A stretch of 64,000 nucleotides of DNA from Trichinella spiralis (Eukaryota; Nematoda; Enoplea; Trichinellida; Trichinellidae), in assembly GCA_000181795.3 (NCBI GenBank), contig CM012955.1, forward strand, positions 10,985,976 through 11,049,975, read 5' to 3'. The notes below the pieces were generated by a model. It ran no database searches, was not told where the DNA came from, and was given only the letters and a program-made list of their open reading frames with translations. Within the stretch, counting starts at the first letter, position 1. Each line of letters starts with the position of its first letter. The position numbers and the translations under genes are program-made. Positions 1 to 15,700 of the stretch are shown here, piece by piece.

Positions 1-700
1 CGGACATTGATAATAACCAGCACCGCACACTTTTACAGCTTCAAAAGCAACACATAACAATTACAAAAAAAATCTGAATATCTCTCACAACAGACAAACA
101 GACACAAATTCAACGAACATCAATGCAAAGTTTAAAAATACTCAATATCATAAATAAAAAATAGAGAATAAATTAAAGTCAACCCTTACTGCAGTTGCTT
201 TCATCTTCACCGTTCGGGCAATCGATCACTCCGTCACAAAAGCTTTGCTCAGCAATGCAAATGGACGATTTATAACACTTCCACTGGCCAGGTGCGACAC
301 AATCGTACGTAGCTGCAAACATATGTGAAAACAATTGTTAGTCAGCTAGTTTGATTGTTAATATTTTTTTCAAATTTAAATTTATCAGTAAAACTGTCGT
401 TGTTCCGCTTACTGCAGTTGATTGTCGTCAGGGATCCTTGCCCTTCGTCACCTCCGTCTGGGCAATCTATTTTACCATCGCACAGTCTATTCGCATTGAG
501 GCATGTGCTACCGTCCGAACAGGCGTACTGACCAGGCAAACAGTGAAATGCTGGACAAGCATTCGGAACGAAGTACAATTCATCCTGTCCATCGCCGCAA
601 TCGTCCTGACCATCGCACCGCCACCACGACGGTATACATTTGAACGTTTTTGTACAGACAAAATGTGATCTGCATTTCACAACAAACAACACGTTTATAA
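1..700 (-). other. LRP1: start of CR cluster IV (truncated by window edge)
   Basis: Three complete CR repeats ([34 protein letters not shown]) in exons at about 410-680 and 187-315, then the start of a fourth in exon 1-38 behind acceptor TTTTGAAG. Phase-1 joining of ...NCS with [13 protein letters not shown] keeps the frame open. Confidence 0.8.
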
Positions 701-3700
701 CAAACAAACAAACAAGCAAACAAGCTGAGCAAAACGATTATTCAGCATACGGTTTACAGTCGGCCGCACAGTCATTGTCACTTTGCTTTTTGAATCCATT
801 CGGACAATCACAAGTGTACGGCTTTGATTCATTTCTCGACCCAAGGCAAAGAGCGGCGCACATGCCATGTCTTCGACATGGCGCGTAAGCAGGAGCTAAA
901 TAAGTGAATAAAAAAAACAGAATCACATATACACAACACGAGAATATGAATGAGAGAAGATATAAATTAAGACACACACACACACACCTTTTGGCTTCGA
1001 CGCCGGATGCACCACGGTTATGCCCATCGGTGCATACGGAAGCTGTGGAATGACCAACGACCGATTCTGCCCAGAATGCTTTTGCACTCGCTGCACAGTG
1101 CCCGTTTCCCAATCAGTCCAGTATAGAAAATCTTCAAACAAATACATGCCAAACGCATGGAATGCTTGAAACGTGATCACTTTGCGAACTCCGTTCCCAT
1201 CGTAACTGGCCATACCTGAACATGGTGAAAATTTTCTTTGAAAAAACAAAGAAACTGTCCTCTTCAACACGGTCATCAATCAAAGTAATTCAAACCAATG
1301 TAATTCAGGCCCGCGTCACCCCAAAACACCCTCTTCATGACGTAGTCGAGTGTTAACGCGTTTGGCCATTTCAAAGAATCTGTAACAATCAACATAACAT
1401 TGCTGCCATCCAAATCCATACGACCAATATGTGCATGTAAACCCCAATCAGACCAAAATAAATATCTGCAAAAAAAAAGAAACGAAAACATTTTACTAAT
1501 ATTTTGTTCAAGAATTGAGAGCAACTGAAAAAGAGACAAGAAAAAAACAAACCCGGCTAATGGATCGACCACAATAGCACGAGGCTGTTTCAACGGTTTG
1601 CCTTTGAGCAAAACTTTCCTGTACTGACCATCCAATCTGGATACTTCGATGGTATCGGTGCCTTTATCACACCAGTACAAATTGCGCGCTACCCAGTCGA
1701 CCGCCAGTCCATCCGGACTGCGCAGATCATGCCTATGCAAAATCTAAAAATCAACCAATCAAAACGAATGTAATCAATCAATGTTCTTTCTTTCTTTCTT
1801 TCTTTCTTCTTTCACAGTATTTTGTACAGTGTTTCTAAAAGTGAAATAAAATACGAAATAACTAGAATCGCAACCAACCTGCCAACCAGTTCCGTTGAGA
1901 AACACTCGACCAATGTAAACAGAAAGTTGAGAAATGTCCGACCAATAGACGCGATCCTCTTCAAAATCATAATCAATTGCAATAGCATTGGTGAGATTGA
2001 TCAGTACGTGACCGACCACTTCACCCTGCATGCCGTATCTTTTGATCGTCGATCGGCTGCACACTAGCAACTCTGGTGCTACTAAAATTCAACATTCATC
2101 ATCAAAACATTCCACTAACAATACACTACAATACACAAATAGAAAAAACCGACACAATGAATATCATACTGAAGCAGAATGATAAAATTAAACGAAAAAC
2201 TTTCAATGAAAAAAAATAAATAAACTAAACTTGCTTTTGAAACTTTTTACCAACCAATATTGCAAATATAATTTTACATTCATACAACAACACACACATA
2301 CATACATAGATATATAGAACTTACTATCATCAGTATGCTTGCATGTCACACCATCCGCATCTAAAACATATCCATCAGATATGCATTCACAGCTGAAGCT
2401 ACCAAAACGATTGTAACAAGTCTGCGAACAAGGATAAGTCTCGGTGCATTCGTCAATGTCTAAATCAGAACGATAAATACAAATATAAAGGAAAAATACA
2501 GACATGTATATTAGTGAGAACAAGTTTGTAATGTGTTAAAAGAAGGGAAAAAAACAAAACTCACCAACGCACGAAGTTCTGTCTTCAGCTAAGCGAAAGC
2601 CAGAATTGCAGGCGCACTCGTAACCAATTTTCTTATCAACACAAACGTGCTCGCACATGTGAACCAGAAACGCGCATTCGTTCACATTGCAAAGATGCCC
2701 CTCGTCTGACCAATCGCCACAATCATTCTGCCCATTGCAAGTAAGCGATTCGTCGATGCACACGCCGTTGGTGCATTCATATTGATTGCTCTTGCATGTT
2801 GGCGCTTTCAAAGCTTGAAAAGTTGCAATCATTGTAATCAATGCAGACGCGACGCAATCAAGAAAAAAGCTAAACTATATAAACCGAACACTCTACCAGA
2901 ACACTGCTCCGGATCTTCGTCCGACTTGTCTTTGCACTCCTCAATGCCATTGCACTGCCATCCGCTTGGAATGCACTGACCGTTGCGACATCGAAATTCC
3001 CACGGATGGCAATTTTGTCGTTCTAATAAGCCAAAGAAAGCTCAATCACAATCATCATCCAACGTGAGCAGCAAATAAATTAGAGGAAGACAAATCAGTA
3101 GAAATTTTTAATACCACAAGTTTCAGGCTCGTCCGTGCCATCACCGCAGTCGTCATCGCCATCGCAGTAAAATTCCGACAACAAACACATTCCATTTTTG
3201 CACTGAATTTCATTTTCCAAACAAATGAACAAATAACCTGAACAAAATTTTTCCACCACGTGAAACTCAGGCAAGTGGACCGAAGCAGAAAAAATGAAAA
3301 AGGGGAAAAAACGTACTGCAGTTGCGCTCGTCCGATGCAAACGAGTCGCCACAGTCGTCTTTGTAATTGCAAATTTTACTGTACGGCAAACATTTCCCAT
3401 TGGCGCATTTGAATTCTTCACATTCTTCAGTGAGTGCTTAAAGCAGAAAATTGAACTGTCAAGTATAAATCAGCAAACAGCAAACTGGCATTTCCTCTTC
3501 CACACTGCTCAACACACATAACGCGACAACAAAAACAGCAACAGAAAAGCCAAACTTACCACACATGATCGGATATTCGTCGTCGCCATCGGAACAGTCC
3601 GGAGTACCGTCGCAGAGCCAACTTCTCGCAATGCACGAGTTGTCGCGACACTTGAATTCAGTGTACGCATCACAATTCTGCTGACTTTCATCTGGAAATG

Positions 3701-6700
3701 ATGAAAATGAAAAAAAACGCATTTTCCCAAACTGCTGCTGTTGGCAGTTTCGTATTGTTGATTCAGAATTAAAAAAAAAGCAAAAAATTCCTCCCACCTA
3801 GTTCACCACAGTCTTCTTCGTCGGATCCGTCGGCGCAGTCGCGTTCCCCATCGCAACGCCAACTTCGCGGTATGCATTTCTTCTGCGAACGGCACATAAA
3901 CGAATCTTTCGAAGTGCACTTTTCCACAGCCTTGGCCACTGTAGTGAAAATATTTAAATGCAAATCGTCAAACCCAGTCGAATTTGTGAAACAAACCACA
4001 ACCTGAGCAGACCGCTTCGTCGGAATTGTCCCAACAGTCGTTGCTTCCGTCGCAGATCCAATCGTCCGCAATGCACTGGGTAGTGAATTCGCAGTTGTGC
4101 AACGGTTTTCCATGAACGACCAAATCGCTGCAATTGCGCTTAGCTAAAAAAAACAATATCAACAAATCATTGCAAAATTTCAACAAAAAAACATCCATCC
4201 ATACGACAATTCATCTCGTCGCTAGCATCGCTGCAATCAGGTTTGAAATTACAACGATTCTGAATACCGATGCACACGCCGTTGTTGCAACGAAACTGAG
4301 TTGTATTATGGCACGCTGAATTGTGAACATTATTTTAAGAATAATTTTTTTGTAATTCAATTAATAATTAAAAAAAAGGTTTTTCCTCACGGCAGTTATT
4401 TTCGTCGCTCAGATCACCGCAATCGTTGACACCGTCGCACAATTTCTCTTCTTCAATGCACATACCGTTGTCACAGAGGCTGAATCCGGCCGGACAATCT
4501 CGACTTGTGCAATATTCTGCACGTTCGTCGTCACCGTCTCGACATTCGGGCACACCGTTGCAAGTCAATTCAATCGGGATGCACTGTCCACTGGAGCAGG
4601 AGAATTCAGTATTCGGATTGCAGTCGGATTCCATATCTGAAATGAAATGTTTGTTCACTTTCAATGGAATAATAAAAGCTTTTAGTTAAAATAGTTTGTC
4701 TGCTTTTATCGATTTCTAACTATATTTCGAATGCAACACGTGCACATATATAAATATGAATAAATAAATAAATAAATAAATATGTATACCAATACAACTA
4801 TATCCGTCGGACGACAACACACGGCCAGGCAAACAACCGCACATCGGCTTACCCAACGAGTCGACCAAGCAAAGATCTGAACATTTATTTGCAGAATCAT
4901 CGCTGCAAACGTCTACATTGCCTGAAACGAAAACAAATAAAAATTTCAATCTGCCAATAAACGAATACGGTTCACTTTTACATGTATTGGAATCGTTGGC
5001 AACGGCAATTATTGCCATCAATTGGCTGTGATCGTTGCGTTGAACGAACGTAAATCCGGCACCGGAAAATTTTTCCACTCTCACCACAGCTCGCAATACC
5101 CAATCGGTCCAATAGAGATAATCTTTGTAAATGGCCAATCCAAACGGATGACTCGGCTTGCCAACGACCACAACTACACGTCCTGAACCGTCGTATCGAC
5201 AGCGTTCAATTTTATCCAAACGGGCATCGGACCAGTACAATTCTTTGACAAGAAAGTCGATAGCGATGGAATTCGGTGTTCGAATATCCGTCGTGATGAT
5301 TGCTCGACGTACGGCACCGCTCAAATAAGACGTCTCGATGCTCGGTTCCAGTGGATTCCAGTTGGCCCAAAATAGGCGCATTTCACAAGGGTCGACAGCA
5401 ATTCCCCGAGGTTTGTCAAACATGGGATTCAACTGCAACACTTTCGTACGTCTGCGAGGCAACGCTGCGTGCACGCCGACGTGTACCCGGTTGATGGTCG
5501 CATTGGTGTAGCTAGTCCAGTACAGATCTTGGTGTAAATTATCAAAAGCCAAACCCTCGATTGATCCTTCATCTTCAAAATATATGAATAAAAATCAAAA
5601 CAATTTCATGCATAACAAACAATATATAATAACAACAATACCGGATACAAGTTCGACAAAAGATTTATCGATCGAAGCATTCGCAGTGATGTTGACCATG
5701 AAAATACTGCCCAATTTAATGTCAGAATAGAAGAGTCGCTTGAACTGGCTATCATAAGCCAAACCAACCACGTTGCGTATGAAACGTTCATTTTCCATCG
5801 GAGGATATGGAGCATTTTGGTTTTCCCGTTCGTCCAGATAGCCAAATACGATGCTCTGCACTTTGGAGTAGACGAGGAACGATTCGTACGCTGCGCATAT
5901 CATTCAAATAATTTTAGTCAAAAACAATGAAAAAAAAGACAACAACTATGCTACAATCGCAAAATTTTGTTGGTTTCCATATTTTATAGAGGTTACTTTT
6001 TTGAAAATTTCATTTTAATAAATATTAAATAATAACAAAGAAAATACAATTCAAAAAAAAGAACACTTACGGGCACATGTTCTGTTGTCCGGTTGCAATT
6101 TTCCAAATGAACACATGCACAAGTGGGGTCGCTTTCTGCCACGATACAAGCACAAATGTTCACAGCCACCGTTGTTCAACATGCACGCGTTGCTACCTGA
6201 AAATCAAGAAGACCGACTGTAGAATGTGTTCATTTAAAGAAAAACAGATTTGTAAGAGAAAAAGAAATTTTCTTTTACCTGACTGAGTGCGCACGTCGAA
6301 TACTTTCAAATCTCTGACAGAATTCTTGAGCTGATGTTTAGTGGTTTTGATTATAGTCAAAAAGAACCTCTTCTGCGAGTCACAGTACATGATACTTCCG
6401 TCTTGCATGTTGCTAAATACAAAAATAGACTTTTAAAGCGAACAAAAAAAGCAATAAAAATTATACTTACCGATCGCTCCAATATACACGATTGTTGTGC
6501 ATGGTGAAAGCAGTGTAATAGCTGATGTTGGAATTGTAACTGTGCATCACGTGCACCCCGGATCCGTCGTATGCTGAACAAGCGATCACGCTACGACTTT
6601 GATCTAGCCAACAGATGGACTTGGAATCGGTATCCAATTCCAGATCAGAACAATTAAACGCTGCAACTATTTGACGTTGTTCACTACCGTCCAACCAAGC

Positions 6701-9700
6701 ACGTTGCACTCCGGATGAATTTAACCAAAACAAATACCTGAAAAATAAATGAATAAATATGAATATGAATTAATAAGAACAACAACAACAAATAATAATA
6801 ATAAGCTACCCTTCTCGTGGATCTACTTGAACAGATCGAGGAATGTCGTCCGGTTGATAAACAACAACATTACGATGCAAACCGTTTATCCGAGCAACTT
6901 CGATAGTTCCTCGCCGTTTGCCGCGTTCTGCAGCAACGAAACCATTCGTGAAATATACATTTCCTTTTTTAATAAAAAAAATATTTCTCTGTGAAAAAGT
7001 GGCCAAAGTTGATAAACAAATAAATAAAGTGTACCCGCTATCCAATCGATCGACAACGAACCAAGCCGAGCATTGCGATCACTGAAAATGACCATTCGGC
7101 CTGAGAGATCACGTTTCATCGAAACAATTTCATTTTTCGCCGTATCCGTCCAGTATATGCGATCCTCGTAGCCGAGGAAATCCAAAGACGTGGGAGATTG
7201 AACGCCAGATACTGGAGCTAAAGTGGATAAACCTCGTTCGTTGACACCGGCAATTTTTCCCCTTTGACAATACAACAATTGCATTTCTTGACCTGTGAAA
7301 CAAACACACATGCTATTTACAACAAAATTACAAAAAAACTGAACAATTTCCAATCATTACCGATACAAGAGCGCTTGTCAGGCGACAGTGTGTAACCAGT
7401 AGCGCATTCGCAAGTTGCCTGGGTGCTCGACAGCGGTATGCAAAGATGTTGACAATCCAAATTCAATTTGGAACAAGGATTTTTAGCTGTAAAATTCAAA
7501 ACTCAAAGTAGAAGAATAAACGCGGTCAATTTTTACCATTGAACAGTCTGCTATTGGGAAGGAATGTTCTCAATGCCGTTACTTCACTGGTATTTTTGCG
7601 CACGACTTGATACAACAATTCGCTGCTGCCAAGTGTGACAAGACCTACCGCAGGATCTGCGGCAGTGATGCGATTTGATTCAAAAATGTAAAATGTGTCA
7701 TTTTCGACGAGATCCATCAACGTGGGATGTACATAATCTGGAAAGCTGAACACGCTTTTCTGATCGTTGATCAAATTGATTGAATGCAACGAAAATGTCT
7801 TCCTGTCAATCCAGTACAGTAAATTCCTCTGCAAGTCTATACGTAAATCTGTAAGACAAAACAAAAAAAATTAATCAGAAAATATTAATCAACTCTAAAT
7901 TAATTTAATTTAAATAAAGCAACTTACAAGATGGATCACCCAAGTACGTCGGATCAATGTTCAATGGTTGTATAGAATCGCCGTTTAATTTGGCCGACTG
8001 AATTGCTTTTGGCTGTAAACCAACGTCAATCCAATACATTTTTCTAAAATTGAAAATAAAAACTACACATTTCATGTTGGTTAATTCGTTTACCCAAGCA
8101 AAGGATGAACAGCCAAAGAGATCGGCTTCACCACACCGCCGGGACTTTGCCTGGTGCTTTGTATAAGGACACGACGAAACACACCATCCAAGGAAGTAAT
8201 GGAAATTTCAGCGTGATCGTCCGTGTAAGAAGAGAAGTACAAATTTCTCGATATCCAATCTATTGCCAAACCGAATACGTTGTTCAAATCTGAAAATGAT
8301 CCCTCTTACAAAACAACTGGACACTGACAAGAAACAGCAACGAGCAAGACGAACCAGAATTGATGACCGCATCGCTGGAGGAGCCGTTCAAAAATGCTCG
8401 ATATATGGTCGCCGATTTGCTATCAGACCAGTAGAGTTGCCTAGTGATCGGATCCACATCCATTGCGGTGACGTTCTCGACCGCAACACTGGTCATAATT
8501 GGAATCAAATTCTGTTCCGACATATCACCAACCATGCTGACTATTCGCCTCGGCTGAGCCACAATCACAGCGTGACCAATGTCTGAAACAACGTCAACAA
8601 ATGGCAACAAATTAAGTAGGAGTTTCGTTATTCTTCTTCTTCTTATTATTATTATTCGTTGTTATTATATTACCGACACATGTACGCATATCGCTGGCAA
8701 GCTTGTAAAAGTAGGGACATTTGCAAACGGCCTTCTGATCACTAACCAACAAACACAAATGCGAGCAGCCTCCGTTGTTCTGTCCGCATGGATTTTTACC
8801 CTTTCTCGGCTGCCTGGACGGGTGCAAAATTTCCAAATCAAACGGCTGCCCATTGGTTCCTTGAATTATTTGCACACTACTGCCATTCCATTTGTTCGCC
8901 TAGACGGGTGAAGAGAAAAAAACAATTACATAAATCATAGAAAAGAAAAAAGCAAATCTTACCCGAACAACAGAATTCACTCTCCAATCGGTCCAGTAGA
9001 CAAAATCTTCGAATACCGTTATAGCAAACGGGTGGGACATGAAATCGTGATTGGACAACACCAGGTGATGATCTTGGCCGTCGTAGTTGACGGTGTGAAT
9101 TGAATCGGATCTGCGGATAAAGACGAATGAGAAAAATTAAAATAAAAAAACTGAATAATTTTTTTCACTTTGCGTCAGTCCAGTAGAGACGTTCAGCGAT
9201 GTAATCGATTGTCAAACCGTTCACCCAGCCGCCCCCTTTCACCGAACGAACGCTCAGCAAGTTGTGCACGCGTTCAGTGCCGGCCAGAGTGCTGCGCTCG
9301 ATACGTGGATTCGTCTCTTCCCAGTCGGTCCAGAATAGCAAGCTTTAAAAAAGTATTGAAAAGCTCGATGAGTCTGACTGCGCTTTTTTTTTAAATATTA
9401 CTGCTTATCGTCCAAGCTTACCCTTTTCTCGGATCGACGGCCAACGATCGCAAACTCTGCATCTTTCCGGAAACGATGGCAGTGCGATAGGTGCCGTCGA
9501 ATTTGCAAACTTCGATCTGATCGAGCGTACTGTCGACCCAGTACAAATTCTGACCAATCCAATCGACCGCTATACCCTCAGCCGTGGCGACGCCGTGTTG
9601 GACAATCGCGACCACGTCGTCCAGTGTGGACGACAATTCAGTGCTGGACATGTGGCCGCGGTATATTCGATCGGTGGAAATGTCAGTCCAGAAAATCAAC

Positions 9701-12700
9701 GACGACGATCCCGTAGAATTGTAGTAAAAGTCGACAGCAATGCTGTTGCGCAGATTCGATACCAACGAAACGGCGACCGCATCGCGCCTCAAACCGATCA
9801 ACCGAATCTCGTGACGACTGGAGAACATGACGAACGGTGTATCCGGCTGGGCGGATTTGCAGGAAAATTTGTTCGACGACAAAACGTACCCGGGCTCACA
9901 GTAGCAATAATAATGCACACCTTGAGACTGGCAATGCTGACTGCAGACACCCCACTGTGTACAAGGATCTCGAGCTGAAAAGATGAATGAGTCAATTTTT
10001 TTTTCTGAAAAACCCCTCTCCCCCTCCCCCTCTCCCCTTTCTGTGTAGCATACGTGAGCATGTTTTCTTGTCCGGCTGCAGAAAGTAACCGTCTCTGCAA
10101 GAGCAGACGAAACCGTACGGACTGTCGTAGCAGAGTTGATCGCACAGATTGCCATGCGAGCACTGTTTGTCAGAGCACATTCCCCCCTCGTCACTTCCGT
10201 CTGCACAATCGTCCACCCGGTTGCACAATTTCCAAAGCGGCAAACAAGTGGAACTGTCGTTCAAGCAGGCAAAGTTCGGCTCAACGCAGTGTTGTTTTTC
10301 AACTAAAAAATTGCAAAAAAAATGCAATACCGAAACACAAACAAACCAACAAACAAATTACCACAGAATGATTCGTCGGATCCATCTTCGCAGTGGGCGT
10401 TTCCATCGCAGACGAGAGATTTCAACAGGCAACGTGAACTGTCGTTACATGTGAACAAACTTGGCGGGCAATCGAAATCAGCTATTAACAATAGAGAGTG
10501 AAAAGTTTGAAATTTAAAAATAAAACTTTCCCTACTGCAATTTTGCTCGTCCGAACCATCCAAGCAGTCGACGTCGCCGTCGCAGTGGAACAACGACCGA
10601 ATGCACTCGCCGGATACGAGACAATGAAACTGATTTACGCCGCAGTCGTTTGAATCTTTCACTATAAAGAAAAAATTAATAAAAAGATGAATAAAAGCGA
10701 AGAATTCGAAAAATCGCCCAAATTTCAACCACTCACCGCATCCAAGTTCGTCAGAGCCGTCCGCACAGTCCGGATATCCGTCGCATTTGTACAACGAACT
10801 GATGCAAGGACTGCTGGCAGTGCAGCGGAACTCTTCGCCTGGCACGCAGCCGAAATCGCAGTGCAATTCGTCCGAACCATCCCGACAGTCGCGGTCCCCA
10901 TCGCAGACGTAGCTCATCGACAAGCACTGCTTGTTCGTACATGTGAACTGGGTGGGATGACACTTGGGGTAGGCTTGAAGAAGAAAGAACATTACATAAC
11001 CACTCCCCTACACACAACATATTCACACAGTATACCACAGTTGTCGTGCTCGTCCGACGTGTCGCCCAAGCCGCAGTCGTACTCGTGATCGCAGACCCAC
11101 TCTTGCAACAGGCACTTTTTCGTTATCGCGCATTGAAATTTCCCCTCACCGCAGGTGGTGTCTGAAACAGAGCAATAAAAAAAAAGGTGAGAGGTGAGAG
11201 CGAAAAGCAGAAAAAGAAAAAATTGTCATTCGTGGGAAAAAAAATCGAAAGTCGACCACCAACTTTCACAGTGGAGTTCGTCGTCGCCGTCCTGACAGTC
11301 GGCTTCACCGTCGCAGCGCCAGGATTCAGGCAGGCAACGGTTCGACCGGCACTGGAATTGATCCTGCCGGCACGTGTGATTGTAGCAGGGACCGTCGGGG
11401 TTGGTGTTCTCTTCGTCGGAACCGTCGCCGCAGTCGTCGTCGCCATCGCAGACGTAGCGCTGGTCGACGCAGCGGCCGTTGCGATGGCATTGGAATTGGG
11501 TGCCGGTGCAGCGGACCGGCGGCCTCCAGTTGGGCACCGGCTCGCATTGGCCTTCACGGTTCGCCGTCGGTCTGTAGCCGTCGGCGCACCAGCAGTTCGA
11601 CCGGCCGTCGCTGTACAAGCACAAGTGGGAACAATGGCCGTTGTTCGAAGCGCAGCGGTTGGCCGCCGGAGTGGCCATTCTCGACCGCGACGTGTCGTTG
11701 TTCAACAGCAGCAAGTCGAACAACGGCGACGCGGTCGAATACATCACCTCGACCGCACCCTGTTTGGCGAGGCCTGTGGCGGGGTTGATGTCGGCCAAAG
11801 CGACCCGCATCACGGTCCCGTGGCGGAATTCAGTCCAGTGGAGCCTGCCGTCGAACACCGCCAAACCGTACGGGTGGGTCGGAGCGTCGGTGAGCACGAG
11901 CTGGCGGTCGCTGCCGTCGAAGCGGATACGTTCGATGCGGTCCAAGAACGCGTCGCACCAGTAGAGCCAGTGGTGGGTGTAGTCGAGAGTCAAACCATTG
12001 GGCCAGTGGAGCTGGTGGTCGCCACGGACCAGCGGTCGTCGGCCCGTACCGTCCATGTTGGCGCGTTCGATGCTGGCGGCCGGGCGGTTCACCGAGGCCC
12101 CGGGTGCCGAGACTATCTCCGACCAGTCGGCCCAGAACAGCAACCCCATCGCCGGGTGGACGCAGATGGCGCGAGGGTGTGACAAGGCGCCGGACGACAG
12201 GAGCACGCGACGGCAGGCGGGTTGGTCGACACGCAGCACGCTGATCGTTGCCAGCGCATCGTCGGTCCAGTACAAATTGCCAGCTACCCAGTCGATCGAC
12301 ATGCCGGCGCAATTGCCCACGAACGTGTCAACTAGCACATCCCGGTCACCGGTTTCCAAATTCTGACGATAGATTGCGTAGCGTGAAGCATCGGCAAAGT
12401 AGACGTCGCCGCGGATGGCGTCGGCAGTGATGGCGGTCGGCCGGCCGATGCCGCGCACCGGTCTGACAGTCGAATATCCAGCGGCCAGAGTCGTGGCCGG
12501 TATGCCGAGTATTGCGCCGGGTTGGGTGCGTCCGAACAGCAGAGTCGGGTAGGAGAACGCGAGCCGGCAGACACCCCTCAGACCGGCCTCCCACTGCAGC
12601 TTGTAACCTTCGGCACAGAGACAGCGTACGCCGTCGGTACCTCCTCTGCCGCCCCCAGTCGGTACGCAAATTTGGTCGCAGCCGCCATTGTCCACCGCAC

Positions 12701-15700
12701 ACGACGACCTCGGCCAACGGCTAGCCGGTGACTGAGCATCAGGCTGCCGCTGGCGGTGGAAAATTTTAATACTGTAAGCGCGGGTAAAATCGCGCCGGGC
12801 AAACGATTTCACCGTCGAACCGTCGGCTTTGGCAATGCGCACGATCATGTTCTTGAAATAGTCGGTCGCGTAAAGGTGCTTCTCAAACAAAGCCAACGAG
12901 TGCAGACTTTTCACGCCCATGCCGGACAGCACGGTACGCGGTCGGGATGTTCGCTCGTAGTCGACCACGCGCACGTACTGGAGATAATTGTCGAGCCAGT
13001 AGACGCTGTGCGTGGCGTAGTCCAACACCACGCCGTGAGGGTAGATAACGCTGACGTCAACGAAGCGGGTCAAATTCGAACCGTCCATGTTGACTCGAAC
13101 CAAGCTCGGCTGAAAACTTCCCCAATCAGTGATAAAAATGTACCCTTCTCGCGGATCGATGGCAATATCTTTCGGCTTGTCCAACGTTCCGGAAAGCAAA
13201 GTTACACATCTGTCTAGTGTAGCCGTACAAACGAACAAACGATCATACGTATCATCGATGAAATACCAATTGCCATTGATCCAATCTTTGGCAATCTGTT
13301 CAACTCCTACAAGCACAGAAAATAATACTTTATTATTAAATCATCGACAATTCTCGGACAAAACAAAACAAAACAACAAAACACAACACAAACCATCCAA
13401 ACAATATTCCGCTTCATAATACCAAGTATGATCTTTGTCAAAATTGTCCACGCTCGCACACTGCATCACACGCTTTTCATTTTTCGGTTCCAAACCAATA
13501 ATAGTAAGCTGACAAAATAAAAAATTAATACAAATATAAACATTACAAAAATAAGCAGAACATACCCAGCAAACCGTACGATTACGATGATCAAAGTCGA
13601 GTGGATTCAACGAACGACCTTCAATTGTACCTTTGATGTTGAAATTCAGATCAGTGATTAACACCGCCGCGCCATTTGTTATCAAAATCGTTGCCGGTTC
13701 ATCCGCAGGCTCTGCAAAAAGGAAACTAAATCAACAAACCAAATCAACATTTATTTCATTATCACCATTAATAGCGACGCAATCTGTTTGATTAAGTAAA
13801 CGATAGCCATCTGCACAACTGCATTGCACTTTGTCATCGTTGAATGAACAAATTTGATCACACGGACCAACGTGGCCATCTTTTTCGGCAAGACATGGAT
13901 TGTCCTCTGAGCAAATCAACAACAACATTAATTATAATTTATTTAAAAAATACAGATCAAAACTAATATTTAATAGAAAAATTCAAACAAAATCACCATC
14001 AACTTGAATACTTACTTATTCAGCATCCCTGAAACTTGACAGACAACAAAACAAAAAAAAAAGACTTACTAATACACTGCCCTCGACGAGGCTTTTTACC
14101 AGGAGGACAATAGCAACGCATTCCTCCGTCGGGCGTTGGTTTCTGGCCATAGGTGCAAGTTATATTTCTTCCAGCAAAAGCTGAAAATAACAATATCAAC
14201 AGAGCACAATCGTTTTTTCTTTTCTCTCGAAGTTGAAATGAATCTATCCAACCCATCATACCCGAACAAAATGGTCCCTCGTCAGAACCGTCCGGACAGT
14301 CCAAACGGTCGTCACAAAATTTCACCAATTCAATGCACACATCCACGGTTGAACACCGGTGAAAATTTGGCAAACAACTGAACGCCTGCAAGCAGTGTTC
14401 GTTCTCTTCATCTGAGCGATCAATGCGACCATCCACGGTAACGCCACAGTCGGCGTCGAGATCACAACGATAACCCAAAGGTATACAATGACCAGTAAGT
14501 AGACATGTAAATTGTTCAGGGGAACAAGCCCGTGGTGCTAAAAGAACACCAACACTCAATTTTACCAACAGTTCCAAAACAAATTAACGATTACGATAAA
14601 ATGTCATCACAATAGTTAATACTTGAAAATCAAGATACTGTAGCAATGCAACATTTCACCATCTCAATTAAAAATTAACTTTCCCATGCATTATGTATAA
14701 TTATTTTGCCGTATTAATTATTATGTTATTATCTTTATCTTTAATTCGCACGATGAATATGCTATTCAAAAAAATTAACTTCTGCACACGTCGACAACAC
14801 ATTTTTATTCATTTTTCTCTGAATTCTCATTACTCAGAACTGTGAAAAGATTTAGTTTGAATAAAGCTGCTTTTCATATTCAATTTTCTTCATAAACGTT
14901 TATAATATTTTGTCAAAGTGTTGCTTTTTCTTAATTTAAACAACAATATGTGAAGGCAAAAAGAAATCAACCGCCAGATATTTACTAATGTGAAAACATT
15001 TGTGTAAAAATTGAAAATTTAAATTACTTTAATGTAAAAATCTAAATTCCTAGAATCTGAAAAAACATACTCTTACTAAACCCTTGTATACATAAATATT
15101 TACGTGAAAAGAAGTTTATATACTTATTACAGCTTTCAAAACTCTCACTTCACCACTTACAAATTTGGATCCGAAGAAATCCAGATAACATTTCTCATTG
15201 TATCCATGCACTACTGGTGAAGACACATTACTATTTTAATGAATTTAAATTTATGGTAATCTTTTAAAATTCATTGAAAAACACGAACAATTACAACTTA
15301 ACCATCTTCTTGCTGCCATTTTAGAATAAATCAGAAACAAAATTTTCAATTACTAAATTATTGTTCAATTTTTCTGTCTACGTTGAAAATAAAAATTTTG
15401 ATCTGAAAAACCTTTTCTCCCACCTGATCTTATAAAATTATTAAGTATATTTCGCTATAAGTGTACTCACGACATTTTTCAGGTGTTTCATCCGTTTGAT
15501 CAATACAGTCATATTCTTGATCGCAAACCCATTTTTTCGGAATACATTTCCCATTATCAATATGCCCATCACAAAATAACTGATCTGGACCGCAAGAGCC
15601 TGAAAAAATATATCATCACAATGTGAATTTACCACAAATCATATCAAACCTTGAACAATGCTGAATGGAGCAAGTTCATCCGTTCCAATGCTAAAAACTC

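Noticed and set aside
11187-12182. 331-codon open frame on the + strand over the LRP1 exon
   Set aside because: It is the antisense shadow of a GC-rich coding exon; its sequence is V/A/R-rich and matches no family, while the minus strand encodes conserved propeller sequence.
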